64,000 bases of DNA, from the NCBI GenBank assembly GCA_021399435.1, contig JAJTUP010000016.1:620001-684000 (forward strand), in the 5' to 3' direction. The position numbers and the translations under genes are program-made. This stretch comes from Diaporthe sp. PMI_573 (Eukaryota > Ascomycota > Sordariomycetes > Diaporthales > Diaporthaceae). The number at the start of each line of letters is the position of its first letter. Position 1 is the first letter of the stretch. The notes under the pieces are model-generated. The model did not search any database. It had not been told where the DNA came from and was given only the letters and a program-made list of their open reading frames with translations. Below are positions 1 through 13,372 of this stretch, one piece after another.

Positions 1-3000
1 GGGTCGGGCGATGCGGCTGACGCCGGAGCCAATGGGAAGACATTCTCAGCCTTGGGACGACCCAGGCGTCCGTACCTCGCGTTCTTGCACAGCTTTGGTG
101 AATGGGCGGATGGCTGGAAAGGGAGATGGTTCCGATGGTGATCCTGGGCCAAGGGAACGTCCGAGTCCAGCGGTTGTCAAAGATCTGCACTGTCAAGTTT
201 CAGTCCAAAAGATACGAAAATGCATGTATCTGGAAACGCGGCACATGAGAGGTCAAGCACCGGGCCGTTGCAGCAGGCACACTGGGAAAACATGTTCCCG
301 CTCCTATAGGTTCTCTTCCACCCAAGGTGGGATATCAGTTGCTTTGGAGTTTAATTCGAGATCGAACAATTCTCGGTTTCGTATACCTAACGTTGGAATG
401 CGAAAGTATACTGATTGCCGTCCATCCCAAATCTGGTGAGCAACACAAACAGCCAGGAAATGTGCGGAGAGCGGGCTTACCTGGTGGTCATTGCTCATCA
501 TGCCCAAGAATCTTGAATGATCTTGGCTTGAATGCGGATTTTGCAACATCAGATTTCGCTCTGATTTTTTGGAAAAGGCCGAGAAAGTGAGCATGCCTTG
601 AAAATGATCGACCCATCTGTGGAAATCTCCGAAGATCTATCCTTGGTGGTCGCATAATGGCCGTGTTAGCGTACCAAGATATGCCCATGTAGCCGGGCTA
701 TATGGTGGAACAAGTCCAGAAATCCATCAAGGTGCCTAACTCCTAAGGGTCGCTGATCATGTTCCTCATTGGTCCTGAATGTCCAGGGTGGACGCATAGT
801 CGCGATGCGAGTGGTAGGGGTAGACATCCTGCCCTCAGATCTGGCAATTGGTTGAACTGCTGTCTAATAATCACCCCATTTCCGTGCCCACCATGTTCTC
901 CTGCGGGCATGGCATATGATATCCGGTTTCCGGGGCCCCTAGGGAAAGGGCGGAAAGTTACGACCTGTCTAGAGCTGCGCGGCCGCCATGAGCGGAAACA
1001 GCTCTTGAGACTAGACAATTCCTGGGATGATCCGGCAGTCGGCAACATGTGTCCAGGGTCACGTGCAGCTGGTACCCTACAGGTGTGGCGGAGGGCACTG
1101 TGGCACCCGGGAGGTGTAACAGTGACTTAAGCTTATATTGCCGGGAAGGGCTGTGCGGCCGCAGAGTTCAAGTGCAGATCAGACGACCCTAAAGCTGTAC
1201 ATGTCCAGAGACCTGTTGTCAATGCTGATGAGGCTGGCTCGATCTTGCACCAACCTTGTGCTCAGACACTGTAAGACTACCTGCATTGGGGAATTCCCGG
1301 TGTGCTGCTGCCGTGCTGCCGATTATGGCAGCCGGCGCTGAAGAAGACTCTGGAGAAATTGGGTTGTTGTTGAGGTAGCATTGTACAGGACAGTGGTGTG
1401 GCACGATCAAATGCAACGTCTTTTGGAGAATCGGAAATAAGCTTTACGCTGGCCAGGGTCTCGATGTGGCATCAACGATCCAGAGGGCGATCTAACACAT
1501 AACCCCTGGGGATTATTGCCCCCTGGGGGTTATTGCCCTGCCATGCTGACAGCTGTTGGGATGCTAACAAGGCCGGGCTGGCAGCCTAGGCCGGCGGCAT
1601 GTGAGCGCTCGGATCCGACGCGCGCGCGCGCTTCCTCGAACACCCACAGCCTTGTCAGGCAAGCGTTGCAGCGCGCATACGTGTTTTGGAGCTGTCACAA
1701 TTCTTGTTCCTCCGTGAAGCCGGCTAATACATGTGGCACAAATGGGCCTAAGTCTGTCAATTTCGGTGATATTATTCCAGTAATGCCGTAAAGTAACTTC
1801 TTAAATTGGTGACCAAGCTTTTATGCAATTAAACATTCTAGGCGGGTGCTGTGTGTGTCCCCTAGTGCAACTTAATAGATTCCCTTGTCAGCCCACCTAG
1901 GCACAGTACTGCTAGCAAGCCTCTACCAAAGCAATCGCCTTAGCCTTAAACTTGAAACAGGTTCCAAGAATAGAGGCAAAGATCAACCATGTTTAATTAC
2001 CGAGCCAACGGGTTCTCTGGGCACCGGAGCCCTTCCAAGACTGCACGTCGACCTGCAGGTGGGTGGGGAAAGCATTAACTTCTCCCACGCTAGATTAGAC
2101 TTTAAGGTGGTCTTAGTTTTATCCAACAGTGGACCGATGGCATGAGGTGGACCATCTGGTTTCCATTTCTCGTGGGGAACATGAACGAAGGGACCAGCTG
2201 GCTGGCCTGGCTGGCGAGTCGGGCATCACCTCGGATAGGGTTTTGCGAGGAGGCATATACAATTGTGAAATGTCTTGAGCTGGTACGTTTCGCTCTACAC
2301 GCGCCTATAGAAGATCGGCTCAGGCCCAAGGGAGCTCTAGCATTCGCTCGATTCTGCCACTGCTGTGCATGCAGCTGCTCTGTCCAGGGTCGCACACCAG
2401 TGCAGGGACATGGTAGGCCGCGGCGAAATGGCACACCTCTGGCACCAAAATCTAAATCTGGCGCTAACCCACTTTCCGTTGGATGTTTCAAACAGGTCCA
2501 AACGCCTCATGATTCCGTCAGCATAGTGCTATGGTCCCCGTCCGCATTTTAGCGCGAGGACGGCTAGCGAACAAACCCAAAAGCCCTCGGGATAACTCCC
2601 TGGCTGAAGGGACCCTTGACTTGGAGCTGTCTGGCCCACCATAGCTTACGCGAGCCAGACTGAGGTTAGTAGTCTTGATCCCCGGAACTGGTGGAAGTCA
2701 TTGGCGCCGATTGGTTACTCAAAGCCCCGGCCACGTGTGTCTTCCAAACCATCATCGCGGCTCAGGGGCGGCAGTCGCGCAAGCAAGCGATAACCCGGGC
2801 ACAGATAGAGTTCACTCCCCAGTTATGTTCCCTTCATTCTGGACTTGGCAGCGTAACGATGAGGTCCCCTCGAGGATGCCAGCCACTTTGCTGAAGACCA
2901 TAATAGAAGCATGGTGGCCCCTTGGGTCAGTCATCATGGTGGCTGGGCGTAGCCTTGCGAGGACGAATACATGTAGATGCATAGGACAGTTTTAACCAAG

Positions 3001-3749
3001 ATCTGAGGCGACCAAAGAGTCTCAGAATCTTAGCTGTCGATCTCTGATGCCAGATCGATCTGTCCAACCCCTACTATCTCCGAAAGAAAGAGAGTGGGAA
3101 GCAAAAGACAGGGCAGCGGGTCTTCCTCGGCTGCAGGGGTCAACTGTATGCTCCCGCACAGTCAAGAGCACCAGAGCCTCTGCACGAGAGTTTCATGTGA
3201 AAATGATAACGTGACGTAGCACAAGTCTCATTGACAATGTTTGCTGTGGGTTCTGTGCACCAACTTCATGCTCGATCCTCCCAGTATCTGCAGCATGGGA
3301 ATACATAGGCTGCAAGAGAAGCCCATCAGCCTCATGGAGCATGGGGGCGACCGTGCCAAGACAGCATCAACTGCCGTTACACGGCGATCTGCCCCCGTCC
3401 TAGCAATGTAGCATCGCGGTCAAAGATCCTCAGCCTGGCCGCGGAATACGGGAACTATCATCTGTACTATCTTGTTTCATAGCTTAACTGGGGGCCACAT
3501 TGGAAGCGGAATCCAATTGCGAAGCTGCAAGTTTGCAGCCCAGTTGTGCACCCTGGGTTTCGGCGACCGAATACAATAAAGGCATCACGCCCTTCCCAAC
3601 TAGGTCATGGTTGTACGGCGATCCTTCCTAATCATCTTCTTTACGCGTGCATTCTCATACGGAACAGCTGCTCAGCTACCGGTTTTGGTGGATTCTCCGT
3701 GCACTGCCTCAGCCTCAGACTCGGCCAGACCATACATAAAACCCTCAAC
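1..3749. other. gene-free stretch at left edge
   Basis: I find no convincing gene here. The open frames are short, usually lack a proper ATG context and show no recognisable domain or splice pattern. The only local structure noted is a short duplicated C/G-rich motif near 1.5 kb and a CG dinucleotide run near 1620. The last few hundred bases should hold the promoter of the Zn2Cys6 gene that starts at 3750. Confidence 0.5.
1503..1537. repeat. short tandem duplication with palindromic CCCCTGGGG core
   Basis: Two adjacent copies of about 18 bp, each a C/G inverted core followed by an ATTATTGCC or TTATTGCC tail. It sits in non-coding DNA with no gene nearby. It could be a chance duplication or a dimeric protein site; function is unknown. 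Confidence 0.55.
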
Positions 3750-5899
3750 ATGACTGCCACCGCGACGACAAAGACACACGGGGGCGATAGCTCCGCAACC
3801 CACACGACCCAACGGACAAGACCTCGACAAAAGCCTGGTGCAGCTTGTGAGGAATGTCGGCGTAGGAAGTTGAGGTGTGACCGGCGACAACCCCAGTGTG
3901 GTTCATGTCAGTCCACCGGTGTGCCCTGCCATACGACAACAGTTCGGGCGGCGCGTGGGCCAAAGCCGGGGTACCTCAAGGACCTCAAAGCCCGAATAGG
4001 TAAGTCCGCCGTCTGTCGAGCCGCCATAGCCTGCCATGACTGACTGGATATGCCTGTGATGCAGCCGCCTTGGAGGGCACTCTCATCCAGCAAGCACAGC
4101 AGTCGGCCCGCACAACGTCCCCGGATGAAGATCCATCATCATGCTACGACCCATATCTGTTCAATGGCGCCGATTCGCTCAAGATTCCCCATCCGGGAAG
4201 CGAGCCCGATAATGTTTTTCTCCCCGACATGGCTTCGGGCAATCCCATCTCAACCGGATTGGAGCCGTCACTCGGCTTTCCTTGCCTCGGTGGTACCACC
4301 ATGTCCCCGACGCCGCCAATGGACGCTAGCTTGATGTCTCCTCCGCTCACTGCTTTTGGTGGTATGGGTTTCGACACAATGCTCCCGAATGGAATGCACC
4401 CGTCAGGAGAACAAATCTCGTCGCTCAACCTCAACAACATGAGAAGGATGTCCACTGCGTCAAGTTGCTGGAGCTCTCCCGAGGGGTCAACGGATTTCAG
4501 ACTCTCCCCTATGATGCAGGCAGACCTGTGAGTGTTAACCTGGCATTAACGCATTTGGCAACCTCAAGTGCCTTCAGTGAACACTTGACGCCCATGAAAC
4601 AATATCATTGCTAATCATTGCCAGCGACCAGATTTACTGGGATAGGACCCACCTCCATGTCCCCATCATCCATCAACGGCGTTACATGGTGTGGAGCCGG
4701 AAGCAGGACAAAAGCGAGGCCCAGAAGTGTCTTCAACTCGCCATGTGGACCGTGGCAGCCTCAACATCATCAGGCCAGTATCAGACCATGGCAAACTACT
4801 TATACAGATATGCATCTCAATCACTGCTGAACCTCGAGTCCTGGGACTCCGGGGACGAGTGGAGCCAGATGCGCCCCAACGACTTTTCGCAGATACAGGC
4901 ACAGCTCCTGCTGGCGTTTTATGAATTCAAGTGCGTCGACTTTAGACGGGGATGGATGAGAGCGGGGCGTGCTTTTAGACTTATCCAGCTCAACTGGTTT
5001 TACGACATGCTTTCTACCTCGTCGACAATGTCGGATTGGGTCGAGGCGGAAGAGAGGAGACGAACATTTTGGGTAGCATTCTGCCTCGATCGGACCATCA
5101 GCCTGCGCAACGACGCCCCATGCACATTCAATGAGCCGGTGAGCGACCCCGGATACTACCCTGTTGAATGATACCCAAGCTAACGTCTTGATCAAAGATA
5201 TACGTTCCATTACCAGCGCCCGATGCAGAGTTTCAAAATGAGATCCCCACGGTAACAGGTTATCTCAACAGCGACTCCCTGACCGTTGGTGCACCCGACT
5301 CATTACTTATCGACTTTATCCATTTAGCTGCCATTTGCGGCAGGGCAGTGTCACACCGGCACCAGTCCATTATTGACAAGGCGCTCGGCGTCCACAACAC
5401 AGCTGGGATCTGGCAGCGCCACCGGGAAATCAACGCCCAGCTTGCAGAAAACATCAACTCGGCCAACTCAAGGCAGCAATCACCCATTCATGCATCCGAG
5501 TCATTACTCCCTTGGTTGGGTATAATGTGGCAAACAGTTACTCTTCATCTGCACTCCACCCTGAGCTGCACAGCATCGACGGGCAAGGAGGAGTACGACT
5601 ATGCGATAGTGGAGAGTATGCAGCGCGGGACTCTCGCGGCACAAGAAGCGCTCAGCTGCATGGAGCAATTATCGCAATGTAACAGTTTGAAGGTATGGAT
5701 TGCCTCCGCTTTTCCATCATGCGCCGGAGCATAAGCTGACTTGGTTACCCCACAGCTTCACCCTATTACCATTGTTCCTCTGGCACTCTGCTCAGAGCTG
5801 ATGGAGACGTGGCCAGACCTTGCGGGACCGTTCAACAGTCACTTGGCAGTAATCATGGATGCTACGCGTCGGGGTAACGGTGCGGACACTCCTTCATAG
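3750..5899 (+). CDS. Zn(II)2Cys6 fungal transcription factor
   Basis: Probable nuclear DNA-binding regulator of 621 aa. Five exons join in phase: 3750-3999, 4065-4527, 4625-5138, 5198-5692, 5756-5899. The N-terminus has a complete binuclear zinc cluster (CEEC, then cysteines with spacing CX2CX6CX6CX2CX6C, about residues 32-59). A basic [15 protein letters not shown] linker follows, leading into a short dimerisation helix across intron 1. The middle has the fungal-specific transcription factor homology region; typical pieces are [13 protein letters not shown] and [15 protein letters not shown]. The start chosen is the ATG at 3750, because the in-frame sequence upstream is unlike a protein and intron phases close perfectly from there. 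The linker resembles RosA/NosA-type or secondary-metabolism regulators, but I cannot assign a target. Its nearest plausible targets, GMC and GH16, are 9-12 kb away. Confidence 0.92.
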
Positions 5900-8800
5900 A
5901 TCGGATACGGCCCAAGACCAGGTACATAGAAATGTAACATAAATCGAACAAAAGTATACAAAGGAATGGGATTTGACAGAAGGATTTTACTTGACAAGTT
6001 TTGAGTCTCATGCTAGCATCTGGACTCTCTGATGTTACATAAAGTGTAACCCCAGAGGATCAACGTTTGCACACATGTGTCAAAGGAGTTCGCACAGGCG
6101 TGATGACAGCTTGTTGGTTGCAGGTTGCGCACCGATTATCTGTCATCAAATGATAGAAATTGGATGACCGACACAATATCTTACTCATCTAGGAAATTGA
6201 ACCATCAAACAAAATCAGAGCGCAATTCAAATGCTCACATTCACATCTCGGCCCGAGGCGAACCGAGCCACGTAGCCCAGGCGTTCGGCCGGGAGACACA
6301 CTGACAAGCTGCTCTCTTTAAAAGATAACTCAAAATCCCACATCTTTATCCTGATAGCTCCCCTGCAGACAATCAAAATGAACAGAAACGTAGCAGGCTC
6401 GCTGGAGGTTTGATCAGCGCTTCGGCCACAGTTCGTCGGTTTCGCGTTGCATTTCAGGTAAGACGACACAGCTGACAAGCGAACCGTATCGTAATGACAC
6501 GTAGTGGCTGTCAAAATAAGCTCGACCCCGGGGTGATCAGATGAAGCCACAAATGTTGCGGACGGCGGAGCCAGGAGACATCGGACGACATTGGCACGGG
6601 TTGCAGCCCGGTGGAGCGCGGAACTCTGCATAACGATGCCTAGACCGCGCTAGGGTGGTCAGCCCTTTGCTTCTCTTGCACTCGCAGGGATCAGTTACAC
6701 ATCCAGGAAAACGTGTAGTCGGATGCACAATTCTTGCGCATATACTTCCCGCAATGGGCCAGGACTACGGGTTTAGTCCAATCCGTAACCCGATCGATCA
6801 CCATCCCTCAAGGGTGGCTCGCGGCAGCCTTGCCCCTGGTCGGCCAATCATCTTACACGAACGTTTCTAAACATTGGAGAGCGACCCTAGCCGCCTACCC
6901 CCAACAATCCAGACTCCCCAAGCCAGTCGGGTCTGGAACGGGCACGATGGGTGGCACTCGGCCGATAAATGTACAGGAAGTAGGGAACAGGGACTATTCA
7001 TCAGCCTTCGAAACACCGTGGTTGACCCTAAAGCACGCAACAGGAAATCCTCGGGCCCGGTTTCCCTTCTCAGCCTGGCCCATTCTGCACCACGACATCT
7101 GCCGGGCTGGCTTCGATCTGAGCACTCGCTCAAACCTCGGCTTCTTCCGTGTCACGCTCTTACCCCCCTCCCCTCCAGATCGAGCACTCAAGAAGCGGTG
7201 AGCAGGGCATGCACACACACACCAATGGGGCCCCTTCCAGCACGTTGGTAACTAACGCCCGGACTGATCGACACCACGACCGAGCCGCTGCACTGCTTGC
7301 CAGGAACTGTTCCAGAACCAAAAGTCCATCACTCACACGCCTCTTGAACGGCCATGGGGTTCTCTCCCCAACCTCGGCTTCCCAAAATCTGTCATGTTTT
7401 GTTCGCAAGCTTCTGTCGTGAGACATGGAGCACTGCCGGACTTTTCCCACGCAGCCCAGCCCGCGCTGCGCAAGATTCATCCTGTGTCATGACAGAGACT
7501 CATACGATCGAGCCACTTGCATCGCTTCCTGCGTATCGGTGCCTGCCGGCTGAAACTATCACCTCTTCAACACTCTAGCTAACTTTCGGCTTTTAGAATG
7601 TGGACACGCTTTCTCGACGTGACCGTAGATGTCGACGTGTTGCTTTTTTCCGGCCTTCTCTCCTCTCAAGCTGAGTCGGAACTTGTAGAAATTTCAATGG
7701 CTCATTTCTGACGTACCGGCGCTCCTGATCTTCGACCCCTCTTCTGCGGTGGCAGACGGGTCATCGACAATTTCCCTGTCATCATTGGAACGGAATTGAC
7801 CTTGATCCTATCTTATGGCCGATGGAAGTTCCGAAAAACCGATATCGCCGCTCCGAATGCCATGAAATTAGTTTGGATGATAATCGGTGCGCCGTTGAAG
7901 ATGATGAGATGATAAGCAGCTGGAGCCACATTTGAGAGACTTTTCAGCTATGAGTGTAGTACAGGAGACACTTGCCTGAAACGTATTGCCTCCCACTTTC
8001 CGATCCAGAGGATATCGTATGCTCTCAAGGAAAAATAACAGCGGTCGAGCCCCTCTTCACCTAAATTTAGCCGAAAGGTATCCAAGTCGCTCAACACAAG
8101 CCGCGCCACTGACCAAAGCCATTTTGAAGCGGTCCAGGCGTCCCTTTTGAGGCTCTTCCAAATGGAGTTATTGTAAACAAGTGAAAACAAGCAAACCTAC
8201 AAATTCAGTCCGCTATTTTTGTTTCAAACCCCAAGATCATGATCGCAAGTAGATTGTTCTACGCTCGACCGATCAGTAGCATTCTTCTGGTTTTTGCGTG
8301 GAGACACCAAGCCCCATGTTGTAAGAGCACAGGCTGGCTACATGTGTACTCTACAACTCAGGAGTCCCATAGTGAACTGCTGCCAGTATAGCTTGCAGCC
8401 ATCAGCGCTTCGATACCCTAACTTTTGTGCCTTCCCTCAACGTGATTCATGGATCTAGCAGGAAGATCATGTTCGCCCTTGCTTACATCAGATACATCCT
8501 GGCAGTATTTACGGATACATTCTCAATCGTATCGACGTCTACACACAGTCACCTGCGGAGAAGTATTATTCCTTGTATTAAGCCGTCATTTAGCATGTTT
8601 GACTCCCACCGCAGGCTGTGTGAGCAACCAAGCCATGGCACTTTCATTTCGGTCGTGATCGTCTCCAAGAGTGAGATCCTCAGGCTCTGTATGAATAATT
8701 AGGTTTCTCATGTACTGAACAGGAGGAGCCCGTGAAAAGATGAAGACAGGACAAACGCCAAGAGAGACATCGAGAGTATAGATCACATAAATCAAAGAGC

Positions 8801-8951
8801 CATAGAAAACTCCACACAGCCATAGTCCGAAATATTCACGACAAAGCGCTGTTTGAGCTATGGCCACAAATGCAGAAACTTTTCTATTATGGACGGTTTC
8901 CGTTCCGTAATTCCGAATTTCCGCTTTCCAAAAAAAAAATAGCACAAACAA
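5900..8951. other. intergenic region without supported genes
   Basis: About 3 kb between the Zn2Cys6 gene and the convergent end of the C2H2-like gene. It contains the 3' ends of both. Open frames here are short; the longest minus-strand ones (about 7.95-8.19 kb) lack an ATG and a domain. No tRNA or transposon structure was recognised. Confidence 0.5.
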
Positions 8952-10484
8952 TCACTGCATGTTTGGAAAGGGGCCAAGATCCCCGTCGCCGTTGGAGCCG
9001 TCCAGGCCTGGGCACTCCGACAGCTTGGTCCCAACGCCATACAAGTTGAGGTCGGAGGAGCTTTGGTCCGGGACGCCAGGTCTCCCGTCGGCCGCGTGGG
9101 GAAGGTTGTGGTGGTCGGGGTGGTGGTCAAGTGCCGCATCCTGCGGCTGTGTGTACTGCGTGTCCATCGTCTCCTGCGTCTCCAGCGTCTGGGGCGTCCT
9201 CAGTTCGCCTGATTCGCGGCTCGGCTGAGACGACAGGGCGCTCGAACGATGGGCACTCGAACGACGCCCGTTCCCTTCCGCCGCCGAGCACGGACGGCCG
9301 TTTTGAATGGCTCCGTACGGGATGCTCATGGATGGATGTTGTGGGGCTGATTGTGCGACATCTTCGGACGAATGATACACAGTGCCTGGGACGGCGGGAA
9401 TGTGGGAGTCGCCGTCAAATCCGTGACTGGAAGTTCCATAAGCCGGGTTACCAGTATATGTCTCAGAGAACTGGCTTGATAACATATTCGGATTTATTCC
9501 AAAAGGCTGTTCGTTGCTTGTGTTGAACCCGGCCTCCCATGGGTCTGGTGCGAATCCGGGGGCCGGGTGAGTCTGGAGTGCCGCGAATGTATACTGGTTG
9601 TGCGTCAGGACCGCATTGCGCACCACGATCTCAAAACGTTGGTCCTGGTCTCGCCTCTTCCTGGGAGCCTTGTCGGGGTCTGTACCACGACAACGGCGAA
9701 GGCTTTCAGCAAGATACCGGAAGCCATGATCTGACAGAAACTCCTCGACGGGCTGATTCTGAACGAATTCACGAACTGGACCTTCCTGGTAACATTGATC
9801 TTGTACTTCTTCAAGCTCAATAGGTGGTTCGTGGTCTGCAAAACTTGGTTAGCAAAAGGGTTGCCTCGAGCAACATGGGACCGTGGGAGTTTTACGAACC
9901 AGGATCTGGAATATCTTCAAGACTGTCGTTGGGAAATAAATGTGTCCACAATGTTTTCCACGAGCGGATATTGGCGTCTTTCGTTCTTGCTTGTAGAGCG
10001 CGACCAACTTCACCCGTGATGCCATCTTCAGGGTCCTCATTCCCAGTAGAAGTGATGAGTTTACAGCTCTCAAGCTGAGTGAGATGACCCTCCAGAGCTG
10101 GTTGATTTGTGAAGGTTGTCTTGCAGCGGACGCAGGAGAACAAACCGTTGGCTTTCTGATGGGTGTGTTTGATGTGCCGCCTTTAACGTGTTAGAATTCG
10201 GAAGCCAAATAATGTCCAGTTTGAAACACATCACTTACTTGAGCAGTGCAAAATCTGCAAAAGAGTTACAGGCGCAGCTGTAGTGCGTTCGCACGTTGAA
10301 GCGGATTGGGTTCCTCTTCCTGAATGGGCAGCTGAAATTGCGGCTTCTTTTGCCCGTCTTTTGCTTCTTGGCTTGCTGAGGGCTGCTGTTTTCGTCTTCT
10401 TCCGAGCTGTCGCAGGGGTTGTCATCATCTCCATGAGCGTGATAGTGGTTATGGTCAGGCGCATCCTCAGTCTTCCTTTTATTT

Positions 10485-10516
<32 letters not shown>

Positions 10517-12120
10517 ACCATGGCCGCCTTGACCACGAGCACCCATGTTCGGCTCACCTGCATCGTTAGGTACATCATTATTTTGCTTCGGGAGACTGCG
10601 AATGGGTAGACGCAGAACTTGATTCACTGTGGCTGGCTTCTGGTGGTTCAGGATTTGTTCCAGAAGGCTGTGGACGAAGAGTTTGACGGGTACGCCTCGC
10701 TCTTCAACGTTGCCAACACATGAGGATTCGAAGATAAGGTCGGTGATGCTTTCCACCAACTTATCGTATGCAAAATCTTCATCATCCTCGCTCGCGGGAC
10801 TATTATTCACACCCGGGGAGTGGGCAATGTCATCTGAATCCGTGGGAGATAATTCACTAATACTCAGACTCTTTAGTGTCTTTCAATCTATTTTGACGGG
10901 GATTGGTAGACCTACCGGTATTCCTCGGCAGATGGGTTCATCCGGGGACTAGAGCATGACGATAGGGACTCTGCCATGTCATCTGCTTGATTTTGGAGCT
11001 CAAATCTTTTGGGGCTTCCGGGTCCCGCGACAGCCTCCGAGTTGACGAGTGGGTCAGCGATAGAGAGCATATGGCCATTTCGGCTACACGGTCGCTCTCC
11101 ATCTCCCTCGTAATGCCAGAAAGCCACATCATTTGACACTGTACGTCCTGCTCCTTTGTAGGGTCCGTGCCGCCGGGAGAGCCTTCTGCGGTAGTGTAAA
11201 AAGGATTCGGTCGAGGAACTGGAAACAAATGGTCCATTCAAGCCAGCGAGCTTGTGGTCGAACGAGCCTACCACCCAACGATCCGTTGCTGCAAATCTTC
11301 CTTTCAAAAACATGTCTGTTTGTACTGGCAAGCTGGGAAGGTGAGCCTCATCAGAAGCCGTTTCTTGCTTGGTTAAGTCATGACGCATCTCTGGGACTGC
11401 AGTGGCCGCATCCTCTGGAAGCTGACCACCCATTTCTGATGCATCTGGGTCTGTCGGGTCCTCGTTACCACTTGGCATGGACGAGTGCGTGTCGTCAAGA
11501 TTCGATGAATTCCTCGATCTTCCAATTGGGAAAGTGGAGTGCCGTGATGGTACGGCTTGGTTGTTCTGAGTGGCGAGTTCCTCACCCCGCCCCAGTGGCC
11601 GCGGGAGATGCCTGTCGTCAGAGGCAGGGCTGGGCCAATTCATAGAAACAGGAACACCGGTATGTTGGCCGGATACTGATTCCAGGAGCCTCAACACGCG
11701 AATGTGTGCTGCGTTGGGCAATGAGTCCCGATCGAGAGGAGAAAATCCCATGACAGGAAAACTTAACGACCGGGGCACGGAAATCGTATCATCTGAGGAT
11801 GAAGTCTTCTGGCTATAAAGTGTGATTGCGGAGTCTTGGGATTTTGAAGAGTCGATCGTGCTGGATCGTGAGAAGCCGCTGGTGGTTGATGCAGCGGGTG
11901 TGTCTGGGTATGAACCTGGTGAGGGAGCCCTGGCCTTTTCAAGGGCAACAGGTGGAGGCGACATGGTCCTTTGGCCTATGTGGAAGTAGTCAAGGGGCTG
12001 AACGGGGTCTTGGGTCTGAGCCTGGACTTCCAGTGTATTCTCCCCATGAGGTGACGCGGGCACTGACGTCCACTCTTCTTTCTCTTCGAGGCGAGACGGT
12101 CGGGTGGCCTTTTTGTCCAT
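8952..12120 (-). CDS. C2H2-like zinc-finger domain protein, putative transcription factor
   Basis: Predicted 995-aa protein in four exons on the minus strand: 12120-10916, 10856-10239, 10180-9900, 9835-8952. Introns carry good branch sites (CACTAA, TTCTAAC, TGCTAACC); the third donor is the weaker GTTCGT. The first 400 residues are Ser/Pro/Thr-rich and disordered. Exon 2 encodes a run of about 12 glycines after residue 515 and basic patches (GNKRK, KKQKTGKRSR) that could be nuclear signals. The motif FSCPFRKRNPIRF, then SCACNSFADFALLKRHIKHTHQ spanning intron 2, then FSCVRCKTTFTNQPALEGHL matches the fungal C2H2-like domain in which a degenerate CPFxKxxP finger precedes a classical one. The tail after residue 700 is Gln/Ser-rich. 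I infer a nuclear regulator; the target is unknown. Start uncertainty: no ATG lies upstream in frame, so an extra 5' exon is possible. Confidence 0.8.
10485..10520. repeat. CCG/CCA microsatellite encoding polyglycine
   Basis: Uninterrupted trinucleotide repeat (CCG)n then (CCA)n on the plus strand, read on the minus strand as glycine codons within exon 2 of the C2H2-like gene. It is a likely site of length variation between strains. Confidence 0.85.
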
Positions 12121-13372
12121 AATTCTGGTCGGGTGGCCAGGATTAGGGCCTGAAGACAAGGTCGGAGGGGCTCAAGTAATCAAGTGTAGTTACGAATCGC
12201 GCCCGTATAAGCCACGATTCAAAGAGTCAATACCGACTCGAGAATGGGTATGGAAGACAGTAAATTCTGAGAAGATCTAAGATGAAAATCCGAACTCGAA
12301 TTCATGCGAATGTGGGTTCAACCTTACAAGAACCAGCGCACCTCCAATGTGCAGAGCCTCATTCCACTCGCACCTGGGCTCACCGACGCAATGGCTGGAC
12401 CCCACGCTGTCCGGGTTTCAAAATTGGGGGCGGTGGATCATTTTTTACACTTGCTCAGCGATTTGGCTTGCAGTAGCACTGCAACACATCGTCAGCACCA
12501 GGCCGAAACGGTGTTACTGCACCCTGCTGGGTACGTCACACCACCTCTAGGCACACAGCCGGGTTGCCTTGGCTGACAGCCAGGCACCATGCCTGGCTTT
12601 TCAGACAGACTTGAATGAATTCAGCAGTGAATCGGCCTATAATTGGGATCGTGATTCCCCCGGAGCCTTGTCAGCAAAGGATACGAGCATCATCGGGGTT
12701 CCCCGAGAATGGAAGGCTTCCGGCGATGGACCAGATATATAACAGGCGGGCCTCTCCTCACTCGTTTCGACAGTTTCTGCTCTGTTCCCCCTGATATAGA
12801 GGGAAGTCTCCACGCATTCATGGAGAGTCCTCTGCGGATGTTGTTGGAAGCCAATATGCAAGCTGAAGGGCCCACAATCGCGGACGGAGGCCACCTCCGC
12901 TTGCTGCGGACCAAGTGTCAGTCGGTGGTTTCCCCTCTATTTTCATTATCGCGTAGAGACTATGACGATCTTCTCCAACTCCAGGTGGGTGCATAAAGTT
13001 GGCTGGAAGAGGGTTAGTTGGATATAAGGGATGCACACCTGCATCACTAGTCTCCTTAAGTACGGAGTGGCCCAAAGCAACTGAAACACAGCTGTTTGAA
13101 TTCAACCCATACTCAAGGCATGTCAATATGGTATCAAATCATCAACTGTTAGATTCTCTTGAGACTTTAGACATGGCGATGACTTCAAGATGTGGGAACC
13201 GCCATATAAAACCTGGCCAACCCATGATAACCCTGGGCTGGCATTTGAGGACACCAACTCATTCAATCAGGAAATCTTCTGCGACCAAACTTGAAGAATC
13301 ACGGCAGAAGTTGAGACAGTACAACTGTCCATCAACAGTCACAGAGTCTCCCCATAATTATAAACCAGCACC
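12121..13372. other. intergenic region, divergent promoters
   Basis: Holds the upstream regions of the minus-strand C2H2-like gene and the plus-strand 86-aa gene. An open frame at 12709-12996 has an ATG but no domain or splice context; I do not call it. A TATA-like element precedes the small gene. Confidence 0.5.
13205..13211 (+). promoter_or_regulatory. TATA box of the 86-aa protein gene
   Basis: TATAAAA lies about 165 bp upstream of the ATG at 13373, a usual distance for a fungal gene with a 100-150 nt leader. A second weaker ATTATAAACC lies at about 13356, too close to the ATG to be the main element. Confidence 0.45.

Noticed and set aside
2102..2552. Overlapping open frames of about 130 aa on both strands
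   Set aside because: Mutually antisense frames in moderately GC-rich DNA, without start context, domain or introns.
7948..8190. 80-aa minus-strand frame with hydrophobic and aromatic residues
   Set aside because: There is no ATG, no splice context and no domain.
10235..10810. Separate 191-aa gene starting at 10810 on the minus strand
   Set aside because: Its apparent start is GTG, not ATG. A 59-nt intron with a good branch site joins it in phase to the upstream 12120-10916 exon, so it is an internal exon of the C2H2-like gene.
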